This document shows positions 1 through 13,300 of a stretch of 64,000 bases of DNA, piece by piece. Numbering within the stretch: the first letter of the stretch is position 1; each line of letters begins with the position of its first letter. A model generated the notes under the pieces. It was given only the letters and a program-made list of their open reading frames with translations. It made no database searches and had not been told where the DNA came from. Source of the DNA: Yamagishiella unicocca (taxonomy: Eukaryota > Chlorophyta > Chlorophyceae > Chlamydomonadales > Volvocaceae); the NCBI GenBank assembly GCA_003116995.1, contig BDSL01000042.1, forward strand, positions 124,001-188,000, given 5' to 3'. The translations under genes were made by a program, and so were the position numbers.

Positions 1-372
1 ACTCCCGTCCCAGAGAACCTGGAGCCGGTGGGTCGTGGGTTTTGTGGAGGAGGGGATGCCAGGGTTTTGCGGTTGCGAGGGCACGGCGGGTTTTACAAAG
101 AAGACACGGCGCGGTGTCCAATAGGATAGGGCTACGTGTTACAGGGTGGTATCCGCCACTGGGCCCCTCCGGCCCTGCCGCACCCTGCGCTCCTCGCCTG
201 CTGATGCAGCTGCTAATCCATGCCGCCTCGCTGCCTGGCGCAACCACCGCGCCGTCACTTGCATACCCGCCATCATCACACCGTCCGCCCTCCCTCACCG
301 ACCCGACACCTGCTTCCCACCGCCCCACCGCCTGCTGCTAACCGACCCACATCCCATAAAACCACATCGCAG

Positions 373-3300
373 CTGCCCCTCACGGACGAGTGCCGCATCA
401 TCCCCTGGACGCCCGACCCATATCGGCCACCTGTCGACCTGCGTGCCAAGACCGCCGACCCCGCCGCCACACCACGAGCCGCCGCCGCCGCCGCCACCGC
501 CGCCGCCGCCGCCACCGCAGCTGCCGTACCCGTAGCCGGCGACGGGTGTCACCCCGTGCTGTTATACCTAGTCGACTTTCCCCCCGACGAAAAGCAGTGG
601 CAGCCCTGGCACGTCATCCGTACGGCAGCCGCGTCGTCCGAGGCCGCCGGCGGGGACACCGGCGCCGGCGGCGCCCGCACTACCATGTACGGGCTTGATT
701 ACTCAGCCTCAGTGGGCCGGGGCGTGGGGCCGCGAGATGGCGGGCTGCAGAACCCGGAGGACGGCTTGTTTCGGTTCACGCAGCACACTGTGAATGCGGC
801 GGACAACTCGCTGCTGTGCCGGGAGAACAAGGCCATGACGATGCCGGAGCTGCGGGAGCAGGCGCGCGGGGGCGCGACCAGAGCGCCGGTGTGGGGCAGC
901 AGCGTGCAGCGGCTGGCGGACAAGTTGTGGCTGCCGCTGACAGAGGTGCGTGTGCTGGTGTGGGGAGGAGGCGGTTGCAAGGAAGACCGGGTGTCCAAAG
1001 AAAAAACCTTTTGGGACAGACGTTTGGAGGTGCATGCTGGAGAACTTGGAGGAGGGGATGGGCGGGCCTGGGCCGGTTTGGATTTGGGTTTGGGGCCAGT
1101 GTTGGGGCTGGGCGGTGACGGATGGCTGCTCCGCTTGGAGCTTTGGTCATTACATGACAGAGGCGGCTACGCCTAGACCGTCCCTGTCCGTAGCTTCGGG
1201 TATCCTACAGGGGGGGTGTTGTATTCGTGACGTCGTTCAAGAGTTGAGCCGCTAATGGTGGCGGGCCCATGGCGTGCTGGTTGCAGGGGCCCATCACGTC
1301 GGAGCAGCTGCGCTGGAGCCTGACTGGCCGGGCAGCCCCTGAGCAGCCTGCCGCCGGAACACCTGGAGCAGCAGCACCCGCAGCGGGGGCAACAGCAGCA
1401 CCAGCACCAGCGGCGGCAGGGCGGCCCCAGCGGCCACAGAGCCAGCTGCTTCTGCAGGTGTTTGGAGCCGCTCAGTCGGAGGGAAGGGATGGCAAGCCTT
1501 CGGCAGCAGTCGCGGCCGCTGTCGCGGCCGCCACGACCCATGGGTCGCCCACGGCCGATCGCGCTGCGATCGATGCGTTGTACGAGCGTCGGCGAGCGTG
1601 GCTGTTCTCCTCCTCGGACTCAGTGACCCCGGAGCGGCCCAGGGCAACCCCGGAGCGGAACATGCTGGCGGCGCTGCTGGCGGCTCAAGGCGACAGGGTT
1701 ACGCCACCGCCGCCGGCAGCAGCAGCATCATTGTCGTCGTCACCACTGCCGGCAGCCGCGGCGGCCGAGCTGCGCGAGTGGCTGTCGAGTAGGCCTACTT
1801 CGGTGATTCTGGGCGCGTCGACGCCAAGGCGAGTGGCGCTGGGTTCAGCACCTTGGTTGTAGGGTTTGGGGATGCGTGGCGGTTTCGTGCCTAATCGATA
1901 TCATCTCCCGAACACGGTGGTGTTAGCAGACTTCAGCAGAGGCGACCCTGACGGTGACCCTGACCCGCTATTGTTGCACAGCACTTAGCACAACTCACGT
2001 TACCCCCTCCCCCATCCTGGTGGCTTAACGACTGCCGTGTAACACCGTATAGTATACCGGTAAATTATATATTTTTTAAAGCCATTTTTCCCCATCAAAA
2101 TGAGGTGGCTGGCTGCCCCACTGCAGGACGGAGGCCGATGAGGCCGCTGCCCGGGGCGAGGCGGCCGATAGTGGGGGGGCCGGCGCCGGCGTGTGGGGCC
2201 CGCCGCCGCCCCTGCAGATGCTGGCCGAGCTGAGGTACCTGCTGTACGAGCACACGCACAAGTACCTCTTGCCCCGCGTGCTGCGGCCGCTGCTGCAGGT
2301 GCGTGTGTGTATGCGCTGCGGCATGATGCGGCGTGTGCGGGGTCGGTGGCTCAGCGGGTTGCGCTTTCACGGCCGCACTCGCCTTGACGCCACGGCTCGC
2401 TGGTGCTATCCGCGGCCTTGTTCTTGACTCCGCCTCTCCCACCGTGGCCGTAACGCGCCAACGCGAGCTCCTGCGCCCCGCGCTGCGCACCGCAGGAAAC
2501 CCTCGAGGCCCGACTGGAGGCGCACACTCCGTCCGCCAACGCAAATGTGGTTGGCGGTGCAGCAGGTGCGGGCCTGGGCAAGGTGGTGTGTACGGGGAGG
2601 AGGGCGAGGAGGCGTCAGCGCGGGTGCGGTTCGGTATCGAGAAACGTTAAAGCTGGGGATTTTGATGATGTTTTGTGTTAGTGGCTAACCAAGGACTGAG
2701 CTGCGAGGAGCCACGGGGTCAGCCTCCCTTCAGCACATTTGACTGAACGGGACAGTTCCATGCTTGTGCCGCCCAGCCGGGCCCTCTGAACGGTTTTTTC
2801 TTCCGTACACGGGCTTTCCTTGCAACGCACCCGGGCCTGCGTCACCTCCTCCTCACCTTCCACCGCAGTCGGCTCCAAACGCTCCCTGGAGCCTTCCGCC
2901 GCCGACTCGAGGATCTTCTCCCCCAAGAGGGTGCGCTTCACCCCACCACCGGCCTCATTGCCAACGGCGGAGGGCGAAGTGGACACCGCCGGTGTGCCAC
3001 TGTCCCAGCCAGGGGCCCAGGGTACCAGCAGGGTGTCCAGGTGGGGCAGCCCCGACGCCTCCCAGCCGGGCCGCCCGACCCCACCCCGCCCCGGTTCCGT
3101 GCCTCCCAGCAGCGCAACGAAGGACCCGCATGGGGGCACCGCCGGCACCATCCCACCACCACCACCACCGCCACCACCACCACCGCCACCACCAGTGTCG
3201 GCAGCAGCAGCGCCGATAATGACGGCAGCACTAGCAGCAGCAGCGGCACTATCGCCAGCAGCGGCGTTAGCAGCGGCCGCAACACCGCCAGCCGCGTCCG

Positions 3301-5608
3301 CACATGCTGTCGCGGAGCCTCACACCACGCACACCGCCGCAGACGCCCCTCGCCGAAGCCGATGGGCGGTGGAGCCGGCGGAGGGCGGAGGCGAGCTCGA
3401 AACGGACCCGGGGCCAGCAGCGGCCCACCCGCCGACGCCAGCGGCAGCGACGGCGGTAGTCGCGGTTGACCCGGCGACCGACGACGGCAGTGGCCAACCC
3501 GGCGGGCGGGCCGGGTGGTGCGAACCTAGGGAGGGGGATGCCGAGGGTCCCCCGGAAGGGGATGCCGAGGGTCCCCCGGAGGGTGAGCAGGCCCCGCAGT
3601 CGCAGCCGCGTTCACCCCTGGCGGCGGTCTCGCGGGGCCCCGGCACCGGCGCAGGAGACACGGCGGCGCCCGAGGAGCAGCCCCAGCAGCCTCAGCAGCC
3701 TCAGCAGCCGCTGCAGCCGCTGCAGATCGAGCAGCACCAAGTGCTGGCGGAGGAAGGGCCGCGTGCGCCCAAGGAGCCGGCTGTCGCGGCAGGGGCGTCC
3801 GCCGGCGCCGCGCCGTCTTCGTTCGGCGGAGCGGCGGACGTTGAGATGGCGGAGTGCTCGGGCGCGGGTGCGGGCGGAGCCGAGCCGGCGGCAGCGGCCG
3901 CAGGCGGCGGCGTCGCTTCGCCGCCGGCTCGTCTGGAGGAGGCCTCTGGGCCCGGTCCTGCGCATGTCGCTCGTGCTGGCATTGCCGATGCCGATGCGGG
4001 GGAGACGTCCCCCGCCTCAGCCAGCGCCGCAGATCGTTCGGGTCGCAGCAGCGCCTATCCCTCGCGTGAGGGGTCGTGGGCCCCGAGGGACTCGTCCACG
4101 GGTCGTGACATGTCAGCGGCGCCCGGCGGTCACATCGCGAGTGACGGCGGGGGCGCGGAGGGCGACGAGGGCGCCGCCGCGGCTGCGGCCGCGGCTAGGC
4201 GGCTAACGAGGATAGCGGACCAGCAGGAGCGGTTACGGCGGAAGGAGCTGGAGGTGGGGCAGGGTGGGCCGCAGGACGCAGGCGGCGGGGCGGGGTCGTG
4301 GAGGTAGTTGGCAAAGGGGTCCAGAGAGGGTCACTCCTTCGTCTTCGTCCCCGTCGTATTGGGTCGTCGTTGGTCGTCGTTGCTCATTGGTGGGGGAAGG
4401 CGGCCAAGGGGGGGTCGGATGCTAGTGCTCACCACTTTGTGGTGTCGACACCCGTGGGGTTCATGTGGGGTGTAGGGTTTATGTGTTGGTTTCAGGGTTC
4501 GAGTGGGGAGGCTGTTGGCGCGAAGCAGGGCGGCGATGCAGGGCGGACACGACGTGCGACGTGGGCGCAGCAGAGCTACGGGGCAGGCCAGAAGCGCCGG
4601 AGGACCTGCCTGCCCCTGCGTGCCTCTGCACTGCCCCTGCGTGCCCCTGTACTGCCTCTGCACTGCCCCTGCCTGCCCCACCTGACACCCTCGCCTGCCC
4701 GGCCCTCATCCCGGCCTCCCGCAGAAAATCTATCTCAAGTGGACCGCCAAGGCCATTAGCACCATGAAGGTACGGCACCCGTACGGCTTGCCTTGCGCCT
4801 CATTGTCGGCAAACCCAGTGCCCCTCCTCACCACCGCCCTTCGAACTTCCCGACCCACATCAACCCACCACCAGGCGGGGCTGGACGACGCCTTTGTGAA
4901 GGACCCACGGGACGTGAGTGTCGAGCGTGGCGCGCGCGTGAGGGGGAGGGCTGCTCCGGGGCGCCGCGTGACAAACGCACACACTCCGCACCCGCCCTGC
5001 TGCGCAGGGCTCTCCCGCCGTGGTTTCCTGTGTGATCTGCCGCCGCGGCCGCCTATGTCATATTCGGCACTGCGCGCACCGCCCTTGAGGCAACCCGCGT
5101 GTGAGAGCTCGGCTGCGCGGGACGGTCGTTGGGACCACGCTCTTGGAAAAACACACCTCACGCGGCTACCCCCTTTTCTTCCCCCTCCTTGTCCCTCGCG
5201 CCCTCCGCCATCCCTCAGCTGCCTCGCTACACGGAGCTGGTTTCGCAACCCATGTGGTTCAAGGAGATCCAGCGGCGCCAGAGGAAGAAGGAGTACACCG
5301 CTGACGACGACGGGCTGCGCCGTCTGGAGGAGGACTTCGTGCTTATCGGCCGCAACGCCGTGCGCTACAACGAAGAGTACCTGCAGGGGCGTCAGCAGGA
5401 GCGGGTGCAGCAGGTCGGCGGCGGGGACGCGGCTCCAGAACCAGCTGCTGAAGGGCACCAGTCAGACGACGAGGACCGGGAGCACGACAACGTACGGCGG
5501 GAAGGCGAGGCGCTGCTGAGTCGTACGGGTGACGTGTTTGCGGACTGCCGCCGGGCGCTGCGGGAGGAGGTGGGCCGGTTGGATAACACGTACCGACCTG
5601 GGCGGTAG
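373..5608 (+). CDS. Bromodomain-containing protein, 5'-partial (probably continues left of the window)
   Basis: Likely nuclear chromatin reader. Predicted exons are 373-945, 1287-1777 (3' end least certain), 2127-2298, 2496-2565, 2869-4253, 4725-4769, 4875-4913 and 5219-5608; with these borders all phases agree and give about 1,054 aa. The last three exons encode a bromodomain: a first helix (KIYLKWTAKAISTMK), a short ZA region with QPMWFKEI, and the helix ending AVRYNEE, whose Asn is the acetyl-lysine-binding position. An acidic insert (DDEDREHD) precedes the last helix. The large fifth exon is Ala/Pro/Gln-rich, with a basic KRVRF patch that could be a nuclear localisation signal. The N-terminal exons (PLTDECRIIPW, LVDFPPDEKQWQPWHVI) match nothing I recognise; a BRWD/PHIP-like protein is possible but unproven. 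No start codon is visible, and the first exon begins after an acceptor at 372. A TGTAA motif lies at 6594. Confidence 0.72.
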
Positions 5609-7332
5609 GCGGCGAGCGCGGCTTGGTGCCTTTGGCCTGGAGGGGTGGCGGTAGCAGCGGTGATGTGTTGGCCGATAGCGGGTGGGGTGACAGTGTGTGT
5701 ATGATTGAAACAGGTGGGGAGGTGGTGTGCGTGTACGTGTCAGGTATTTGTGATAGCTGTTGGGCACTCGGCACTGACTTTGGGATGCCCGCAGTTGCCG
5801 GCAGCTGGGCCGCAGCTGCAGCCGCGGCGAGGGGAGAGGAGGGCCATCGTGACTTCGTGAGCCGCTTGGAAGGGGTAGGAGCTTGAGGGCGGCGGAGAAG
5901 CTGCAGACGTGGGAGCAGTGGGGGCGCGCCGCGGCGATGGCACTTGGGAGCAGCTGAGCGAGCGCTTGTGGGTGGCTTGGCGCCTGGTAGTGGGTACGGT
6001 AGATTTCTTAGGGCGATGTGCTGGGGGGAAGCATACACACGACAGGGCACGTGTTTCGTGTCTTGCGGCGCAGGCGCACGGCCCTGCTCTTGCGGTGCGG
6101 CGTCGCGTTGCTTTTGCCATTATTCAGTTTACCATTATGGGCGAGTGCTTCGCGTATGCACTTCAGCATTACGTCGGGAAACGCGCTCCTGACAGCGGCA
6201 CGGGCTGCCAGGGAACTGGATGGACAGCGAGGGCTCCGGAGCCGTGCTGTTTCGAATTCTGCCCGGCATGTACGGGTGAACTCTGGGGCTCTTGGGCTGG
6301 CGAGCACCGCATTTTGCTTTGGTCGGGTTCTGGGCGGTGGCCGGCAAGTGAGTTAGCCGCGCAGCATGGGATGCAGCGGTGGATTGGGTGCGTGCAGGGC
6401 AGCGACGCGAAGGCGCTGGTAGTCTGCTGGGTGGCAGCTCCCGAGCGACAGGACACAGGTTCGGATAGACATCGGAGCTAATCTGTCTGGGTAGAAGTGA
6501 CTTCAACCCGGTGCCTGGCGGCCGTCAGCGGCCACGTCCGTACGTCAGGCCATATCTTCGCCAGGGATGATTCCCCCGGCCATGGAATCTGAGTGTAACG
6601 ATCGCATTGCACGCCGTCTTTCCCATACTGTACGCACGGACAGCGGCAAGTGGAGCGAAGAGGGGGGAGCTAAATTCATTAGAAGCACAACGCGGCTGGT
6701 TGATAAGACGGCAGTGTGGGACAAGAAACCGTGACAGGGTTCGACGATTGATACGTGGTACTCGCAATAGGGATTGCGAGGGGAAGGATTTGAGAGTCGT
6801 GGACCTGAACCACGGGACCTAAGGATTCGTAGAGCGGGAATTCATGCCATCGCAAGCTTTGGGGGTAAGTCCAATAATGTCTTTATGATGTATGCGCGGT
6901 TTACGGACACGGGAGGCTTGCTGTGTGTACGACAATTTTCAAAGTGTCAACCACTATGGGCAAACCTTGTGCCCGGCGACAAGTTCACAGACATAACCCT
7001 TTGTCCAGCGAATAGCAAGCTCGCATAACGCATTCCTGTCCCAAGACAGCTAGCGCAGCCACGTATTTTTCGCATCCTCAATAATGTGTCCTAAGCTATT
7101 ATTTGTGCAATGTTACAATCGTTATGGATTACGATCCAGCATAATATGAGCAAGGAGTAAGCGGACGCCAGAACTTTATTGGAGCGCCGGAGTGGCGTGA
7201 CGACATACACCTTGAACGTTTACAAATGCGGTTAGCCCCAGGTAACATATCAACTACGGATGCCCGCAGTTTGTGGTGCGTTTGGTTGGGCCTCGGTCAA
7301 CAACCGCTGCATCCGTCGTTACACGGCACACA
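5609..7332. other. 3' UTR of the bromodomain gene and intergenic DNA before POC16
   Basis: No supported coding exon. It should hold the bromodomain gene's 3' UTR (TGTAA at 6594-6598), the POC16 promoter and the missing POC16 start exon. The frame leading into the first recognised POC16 exon is open back to a stop at 7243 but has no ATG. Confidence 0.5.
6594..6598 (+). terminator. Candidate TGTAA polyadenylation signal (bromodomain gene)
   Basis: TGTAA is the usual poly(A) signal of volvocine algae. This is the first one I found downstream of the stop at 5608, about 1 kb away. Matched by motif only. Confidence 0.35.
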
Positions 7333-10300
7333 GAATGGCAGCAGCCGTTTGTGAACGTTTTCAAGATATGCGACGTAGACACTATGAGGGAGTTCGAGAC
7401 GAAGGGCGACGTCACGGAGCATATGGTACGTGCGGCACTATAGGCATGTCGCCATGACCCGTTGCCGCAGCGCTCCACGGTAACGGCACCGGCTTGCACT
7501 CTTTATCACAGGACAAGATCATTGGAAAAAAAGTTTTCAAAGTGCGGGGTATCATTCCGGCCGGAAACTACTTGCGGGTACCACGCACCAAGCTGCAGAC
7601 GTTGGGTCTGACGGGCCGCATCCTGTACATCCAGGTAAGAAGATCACTCGCCTGGGCACGGGAACCGTGATATCTCCTGTTTAAACGAGCGAGTCTCGGA
7701 CACTATAGGACTACGAAATTCCTTCTCTGGGTTACGTTTGCGCGGGGAGCACCGGGAATGGTGTCCCATAACACAAGGAAAGCAAACCCAGCTGGGTCGC
7801 AATGAAGAGATACCGTTGACGGATACCTGTGAGGGAAGTCCTGCTGGTGCGGAAGCGTACCACTGTACGGCTTAAAATCCGAAGTCATTGCGTGTCATTC
7901 AAACGCCACCCCCACGCAGCGATATCCACCCTCCAATAGTGCCGTTTTTCACATCTTACCCTTCACCACTCCACCCAAATCGGAAACACTATTCGCCACA
8001 TCTCCCTTCCATCGATGCACCGCATAGGTTGAACCTGTCTGCCCTTTCCCTTGCGCGCGCATACGCCGGATGCCCTTAATCCCCTGTCCCTTAACGGACA
8101 CAGCTTAAGGTCACGCCCATAAAGGTTTTCGTGATCCACATCGAGGCGGTCACGGAGGACCAAAACGTGCACCGTGTGTCCATCAGCAACATGTACTCCG
8201 TGGATGCGCTCAAGGTGGGACGGGGATCAGGAGGGCAGCGGTCTGGGTGGGCCGATGTGGGATGCCATTGCGGTGTCCACACGGAACATGCGCTGGCTTC
8301 GGAAATATTACAGAGCGCCGACGGGACAGGGCGGACCGCGTTTCCCGGGCACGGCCAAAGTAGCACCTGCATATGGTCGTCACCGCCGCCTTTACCTTCC
8401 TCCGTCCTCACCGCCTTTTCCTCCCTCGTCCGACCCGTACCATCCTCACCGCCTTTTCCTCCCTCATCCGACCCGTACCATCCTTACCGCCTTTTCCTCC
8501 CCACGTCCGACCTGCGGCGCGCAGCGGAAATCGAACGGCGTGCAGCTCGCCTTCCCCCGCGCCAGCCACCGGTGGTGCGTCCTGGCAGTGGACATGCGCG
8601 CCGCGCTGCGGGGCTTCACGTCGTCGCCCTTTGCGTCCATCAAGTCCATCCAGATGTGCTCGTGGCTCACAGTGCGAACCATGTTTACTTCGGACTACCG
8701 GTTCACGCTCGAGGTAAGGCCATCCAGAGAGCGCTGTGGTCGCGACTGGCTTTGGGAGACTCGCGCCGCATTGGTGCTCATCGTGGACACGCCACCCGGA
8801 TCATCGTGGACACGCCACCCGAAACCCACCTGTGCCGCATGCAGAGCATGCCCAGCGACATGGCGCTCTCCCATGCGCTGGACACGGGGGTCTTCGAGAT
8901 GGTGTGGCTGCCGCAGGAGCCGTACGACGCACCCACCCTGGACTTCATGTAAGGGGTCATGGGATGGCCGGCTGGCCGAGCGTGTGGGTGGGTGGGCTAT
9001 TGAGGCTGGGCTACATGGCATGGGAGGCATGTGCTACCAGTGCGTGCCTACGGCCGTCGGGCGACTACCCTATGTGGTGAAACGCAGGAGACACATGGCT
9101 GGGGGTGGTATAATGGGAGTGACGCGGGATGGAAGCATGCATCGGCACGGAGGGAGCAAAACAAACCGAATTGCTTTTTGTATGGTCGGCATGTCGTTTG
9201 ATTGCGGAGGGACGTGACACGCAAAAACATTACGTGCGTGTGTCAGTAGCTGCCGGTGTAGGGTCACGGTGGGGGGATGGCGGGCATAAGGCCCGCTTCT
9301 CCAGCTACGGCCGCCCTGACCGCCGTGCCACATGTGGTGATGCAGGCCGCCACCGAAGCGCATCTCGGGCAGGCGCCGTACGATCGACAGCTCAGGCGCC
9401 ACCGGCAAAAAGGCCGCGTCAAGCGCCAAAGCTTCAGCCCCAAGTACCAAACGGTCCGCTCGCGCCAGCAGCATCGGCAGCGCAGGAGCGAACGGCGCTG
9501 TGCTCAGCAACAGCGCTGGTCCCGATGACGACGATCAGCTGACAGGCGACATCAGCTCAGACAACGAAGCCGGCACGCCTCTGCCGCCCTCGCCGGCACG
9601 GCGGTCGCTGTCCCCTGTCACCGCAGCCGCCATCACCGGCCGCACCACCGCAGCCAACCTCGCCGCCCACACGGCCGCAGCCGCCGTCGCCAGCTCCGCC
9701 GCCGTGCCGCATCGCCCAGGCGACCACAGCGTGCACTTCCCGCGCCGGTCGCCAGCGATGCCGGCCGCGGTCCCCGCCTCCCGCCGGCCGCCCATTGCCT
9801 CCGCAACCCTGGGCGTAGAGACCGCCATACAGGGCCCACCGCTAGTGCCCGACCCAGCGCTGCAGCTCCTGCGCATGAATGCGTACTCGGGGGAGTTCGT
9901 GCGGTGCCTGGTGTGGATCCCGGGCAGCGATGAGGTGGCGTTCGCGGCCGCAAGCGTGGTGGTCATCATGCGGGTCGCGGATGCGCCACACGCGGCCGCT
10001 GCGGGCTCGCCGGGACCGGCGCAGCAGGCGCGGCAGGAGCCGGGGCGGCAGCGGCACCTGCTGGGGCACACGGCGTTCGTGTGCGCGCTGGCGGTCAGCG
10101 GCGGCGACCTGCTGGCGAGCGCGCAGGAGGGCAAGGACGCCATTGTGCGGCTGTGGGACGTGACCAGCTGCGCCTGCCTGGCCATCTTGAACGGTGCGCC
10201 ACATGCCAGAGGGCGCTTGAAGATGTTGGCTGCGCTTGCAACCGGCCTGGCGGTCGGTCCCCTGCCAGTGTCACCCCATGCTGACCCATTCCCCCCTCCT

Positions 10301-13300
10301 CTCTGCGCCCACTTTGCAACCGCTTGCCTCTATGTATCTGTTATCTCAACCCTGGCCAGGCCACGCCAGCGGCCTAAGCTGTGTGGACATATCGCCCGAC
10401 ATGCGCGCCGTGGCGGCCGTGGGTCTGGACGCGCACGCGCGGCAGACCATTACGCTGTGGAACATCGCCGAGATGCGGAACCCGCACCGCAAGGTGGGTG
10501 GTTTATAAGTGGATCCTCGAATCCATGGCCGACAAACCGAGGGCGGCGAGGTGGGTGGGTGGGTGGGCTGGCGGCTCCACTGCGCAGCGTGCACGTATGA
10601 GTGGCGCGGGCATCCGCACACGGGCGGTGGTGGTGGCTAGCTGGCAGCGGAACTAGGGTTTCGACGGAGGTCATCCGTGACAAGGGGGTGACCGAGCCGT
10701 GCGCGCCCCAGCTGCCCCAGCCATCGCGGTGCCTGGACGCTGGGAGGGTGCCGTTAGGGGTCCCTTTCGAACACCCCCCTCCCGACACATTCATGCGCCG
10801 TACCTGGGCCCGCCACCCTGGCCGCCCTGTCCTTCTGTGCCCCTGGTCGCCTACCTGTGCGGTGCTGCAGATCGAGCTGGTCACGCGGCACGCCACCGAA
10901 TTCAACATCAAGGTGCTTCGGTTCAGCGCCTATCAGGTGGGAGGGATGGAGGATATGAGAGGGGTGGGGGACCACCCGTCGGTCTGCTCATTGCGGGGCG
11001 CGAAACGCGACACCTGGCCGCGCGTGCGAAAGTAACATATTGCCGCGCGCGCACGGGGCTGCAGCCAGCAGTCACTGCCAACGCCGCTGGGCACAGACCA
11101 AAGCCCGGATGCCAGCCACCCCTGCGGCTCGCGCCTGCTCACATCTGGCCCTGCCCTGCCCTGACGCTCGCAGGAGGACCACTTGCTGACTGCCGGCCGC
11201 GACAGCATACGCATCTACCGGCTGAAAGCGGGCCAGCTACGCGGCACGTCAGTTCGGCTGGTGCCACAGGACAAGCGGGTATGTTAACAATGGCTGGGAT
11301 GTGCGAGTGCGAGATGTGCTAGTGCGGGATGTGCGAGTGCGGGAAGGGAGGAGGAGGGTTAGGGGATGTCGAGGTGGTCGGCGTGCGGACATGGTGGGGA
11401 GGGCCGCCGGGCTTGGGAGCTGCAAGCGTGATAACAGGGCGGAGGTAGGTGGCGCCATGCCCTAACAGCCTGCTGCGGTCATGCCTTGGCCTCGTATCAC
11501 GTGACCGCCTCCCCTCCACATCTCCCGGACCATACCTTGTCCAGGTGACCAGCCACGTGGGGGGCGTGTCCGCGGCGCTAGGGCCCAACATCTTCACCGA
11601 CATCGCCTTCGAGGCCGGCGTGGGCGTGTACGGCATGGATGCCTTCAAGGTGCGCACCGCTGCTGCGCGGCCTTCTGCTCCTTCCACTGGCGCGCTGCGG
11701 AATCCAGCGCCGCAGCACTCCTTTGTGCCGCCACCGACCTTGATCCAACTCTGAGTCGCATGCCGTTCGTCGGCTTGCTGCTGGCCTACATCGCGCCGCG
11801 TGCACTCTGCCTAGCTGTCTAACACGGCTGCCGCCTGACACGGCTGCTGCCGCCTGACACGGCTGCCGCCTGACACGGCTGCCGCCTGACACGGCTGCTG
11901 CCGCCTGACACGGCTGCTGCCGCCTGACACGGCTGCTGCCGCCTGACACGGCTGCTGCCGCCTGACACGGCTGCTGCCGCCTGACACGGCTGCCGCCTGA
12001 CACGGCTGCTGCCGCCTGACACGGCTGCCGCCTGACACGGCTGCTGCCGCCTGACACGGCTGCCGCCTGACACGGCTGCTGCCGCCTGACACGGCTGCTG
12101 CCGCCTGACACGGCTGCTGCCGCCTGACACGGCTGCCGCCTGACACGGCTGCTGTCGCCTGACACGGCTGCTGCCGCCTGACACGGCTGCTGCCGCCTGA
12201 CACGGCTGCTGCCGCCTAACACGGCTGCCGCCTGACACGGCTGCTGCTGCTGCTGCCTAAATCTGCTGCTGCCCGGTGCGCAGGTGTACGTATCCTCGGC
12301 CTCCGGCGCGGTCTTCCAGGTCGACTACACCACCCGCAACCTGGACTGCATCTACCAGCTGCACTCCGCAGCCATCAACTGCCTGCTGGTGGCGGACGGC
12401 CTGGCCATCACGGCGGGAGACGACCGCCTGCTGCGCGCCTGGCCCCTCGACTTCAAGGACTACCTGCTGGAGGTGCGCGCTACGAGGCTCCGCACACCCC
12501 CTTTGAACGCTACATTTCCCCAGTCGCGTTACCGGTTCAATTATTGTAAAGCCCCCTTTGAACCTGCAGCCCTGACCGCGATGGCTTGCCTTTTTCTTTT
12601 TATGGGTGCGCATAAGCAAATACCTGTCGGCGATGCTGGAAGCTACTGCCCTGGGGTGCGCATGTTGATGACCCTTCCGTTCCTGCTCCCCGCGCCCGCT
12701 GCTAGGCGGAACACGAGGGCAGCGTGACGGGCCTGGCCCTGTCGCCTGATGCGCTGCGTGTGGCCATCGGCACCGAGAACGGCGCGCTGGGCTGCCTGCA
12801 CATCCCCAACCACGCCTATACCACCCTGCTGCGCTCGCATTCCGCCGCAGTCAACGCGGTGGCAGTGGACCCAAACAGGTGTGCAGGCAGCCAACGGTTT
12901 CTGCACACAGATCCATTCCCACACACATATAGACACGCAGTGACTCTCCATCATCCATCCATTCATCCATCCATTCATTGCGACTCCGCCCCACACAATA
13001 TCGCAACCGCACCCCAACTGCGCCGCCGGGCCCTTACATCACCAGGGACCACTTCTGCACCGTCTCCTCCGACGGTACGCTCCGCGTCTGGCACCTGCTG
13101 ACGTTCCAGCAGCTCTACGAGTTCGACGCCCCCGGCGAGGCCGTCACCTGCATCGCCTACCACCCGCTGCCTGGCCACCACGAGCTGGCGGCGGGCTTCG
13201 CCAACGGCCGCATGCGCGTCTTCGACGTGGGCAGCACCACCCTGATACAGGCACGTCTGCCCGGCCCAGCCTGTCACAACCTGGCCCGGAGCCGACGCGC

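Noticed and set aside
11578..12238. Minus-strand open frames of 130-214 codons (repeating SGGSSRVRRQ)
   Set aside because: Translation of the POC16 intronic minisatellite; the repeat is open in several frames, and the plus-strand gene fully explains the flanks.
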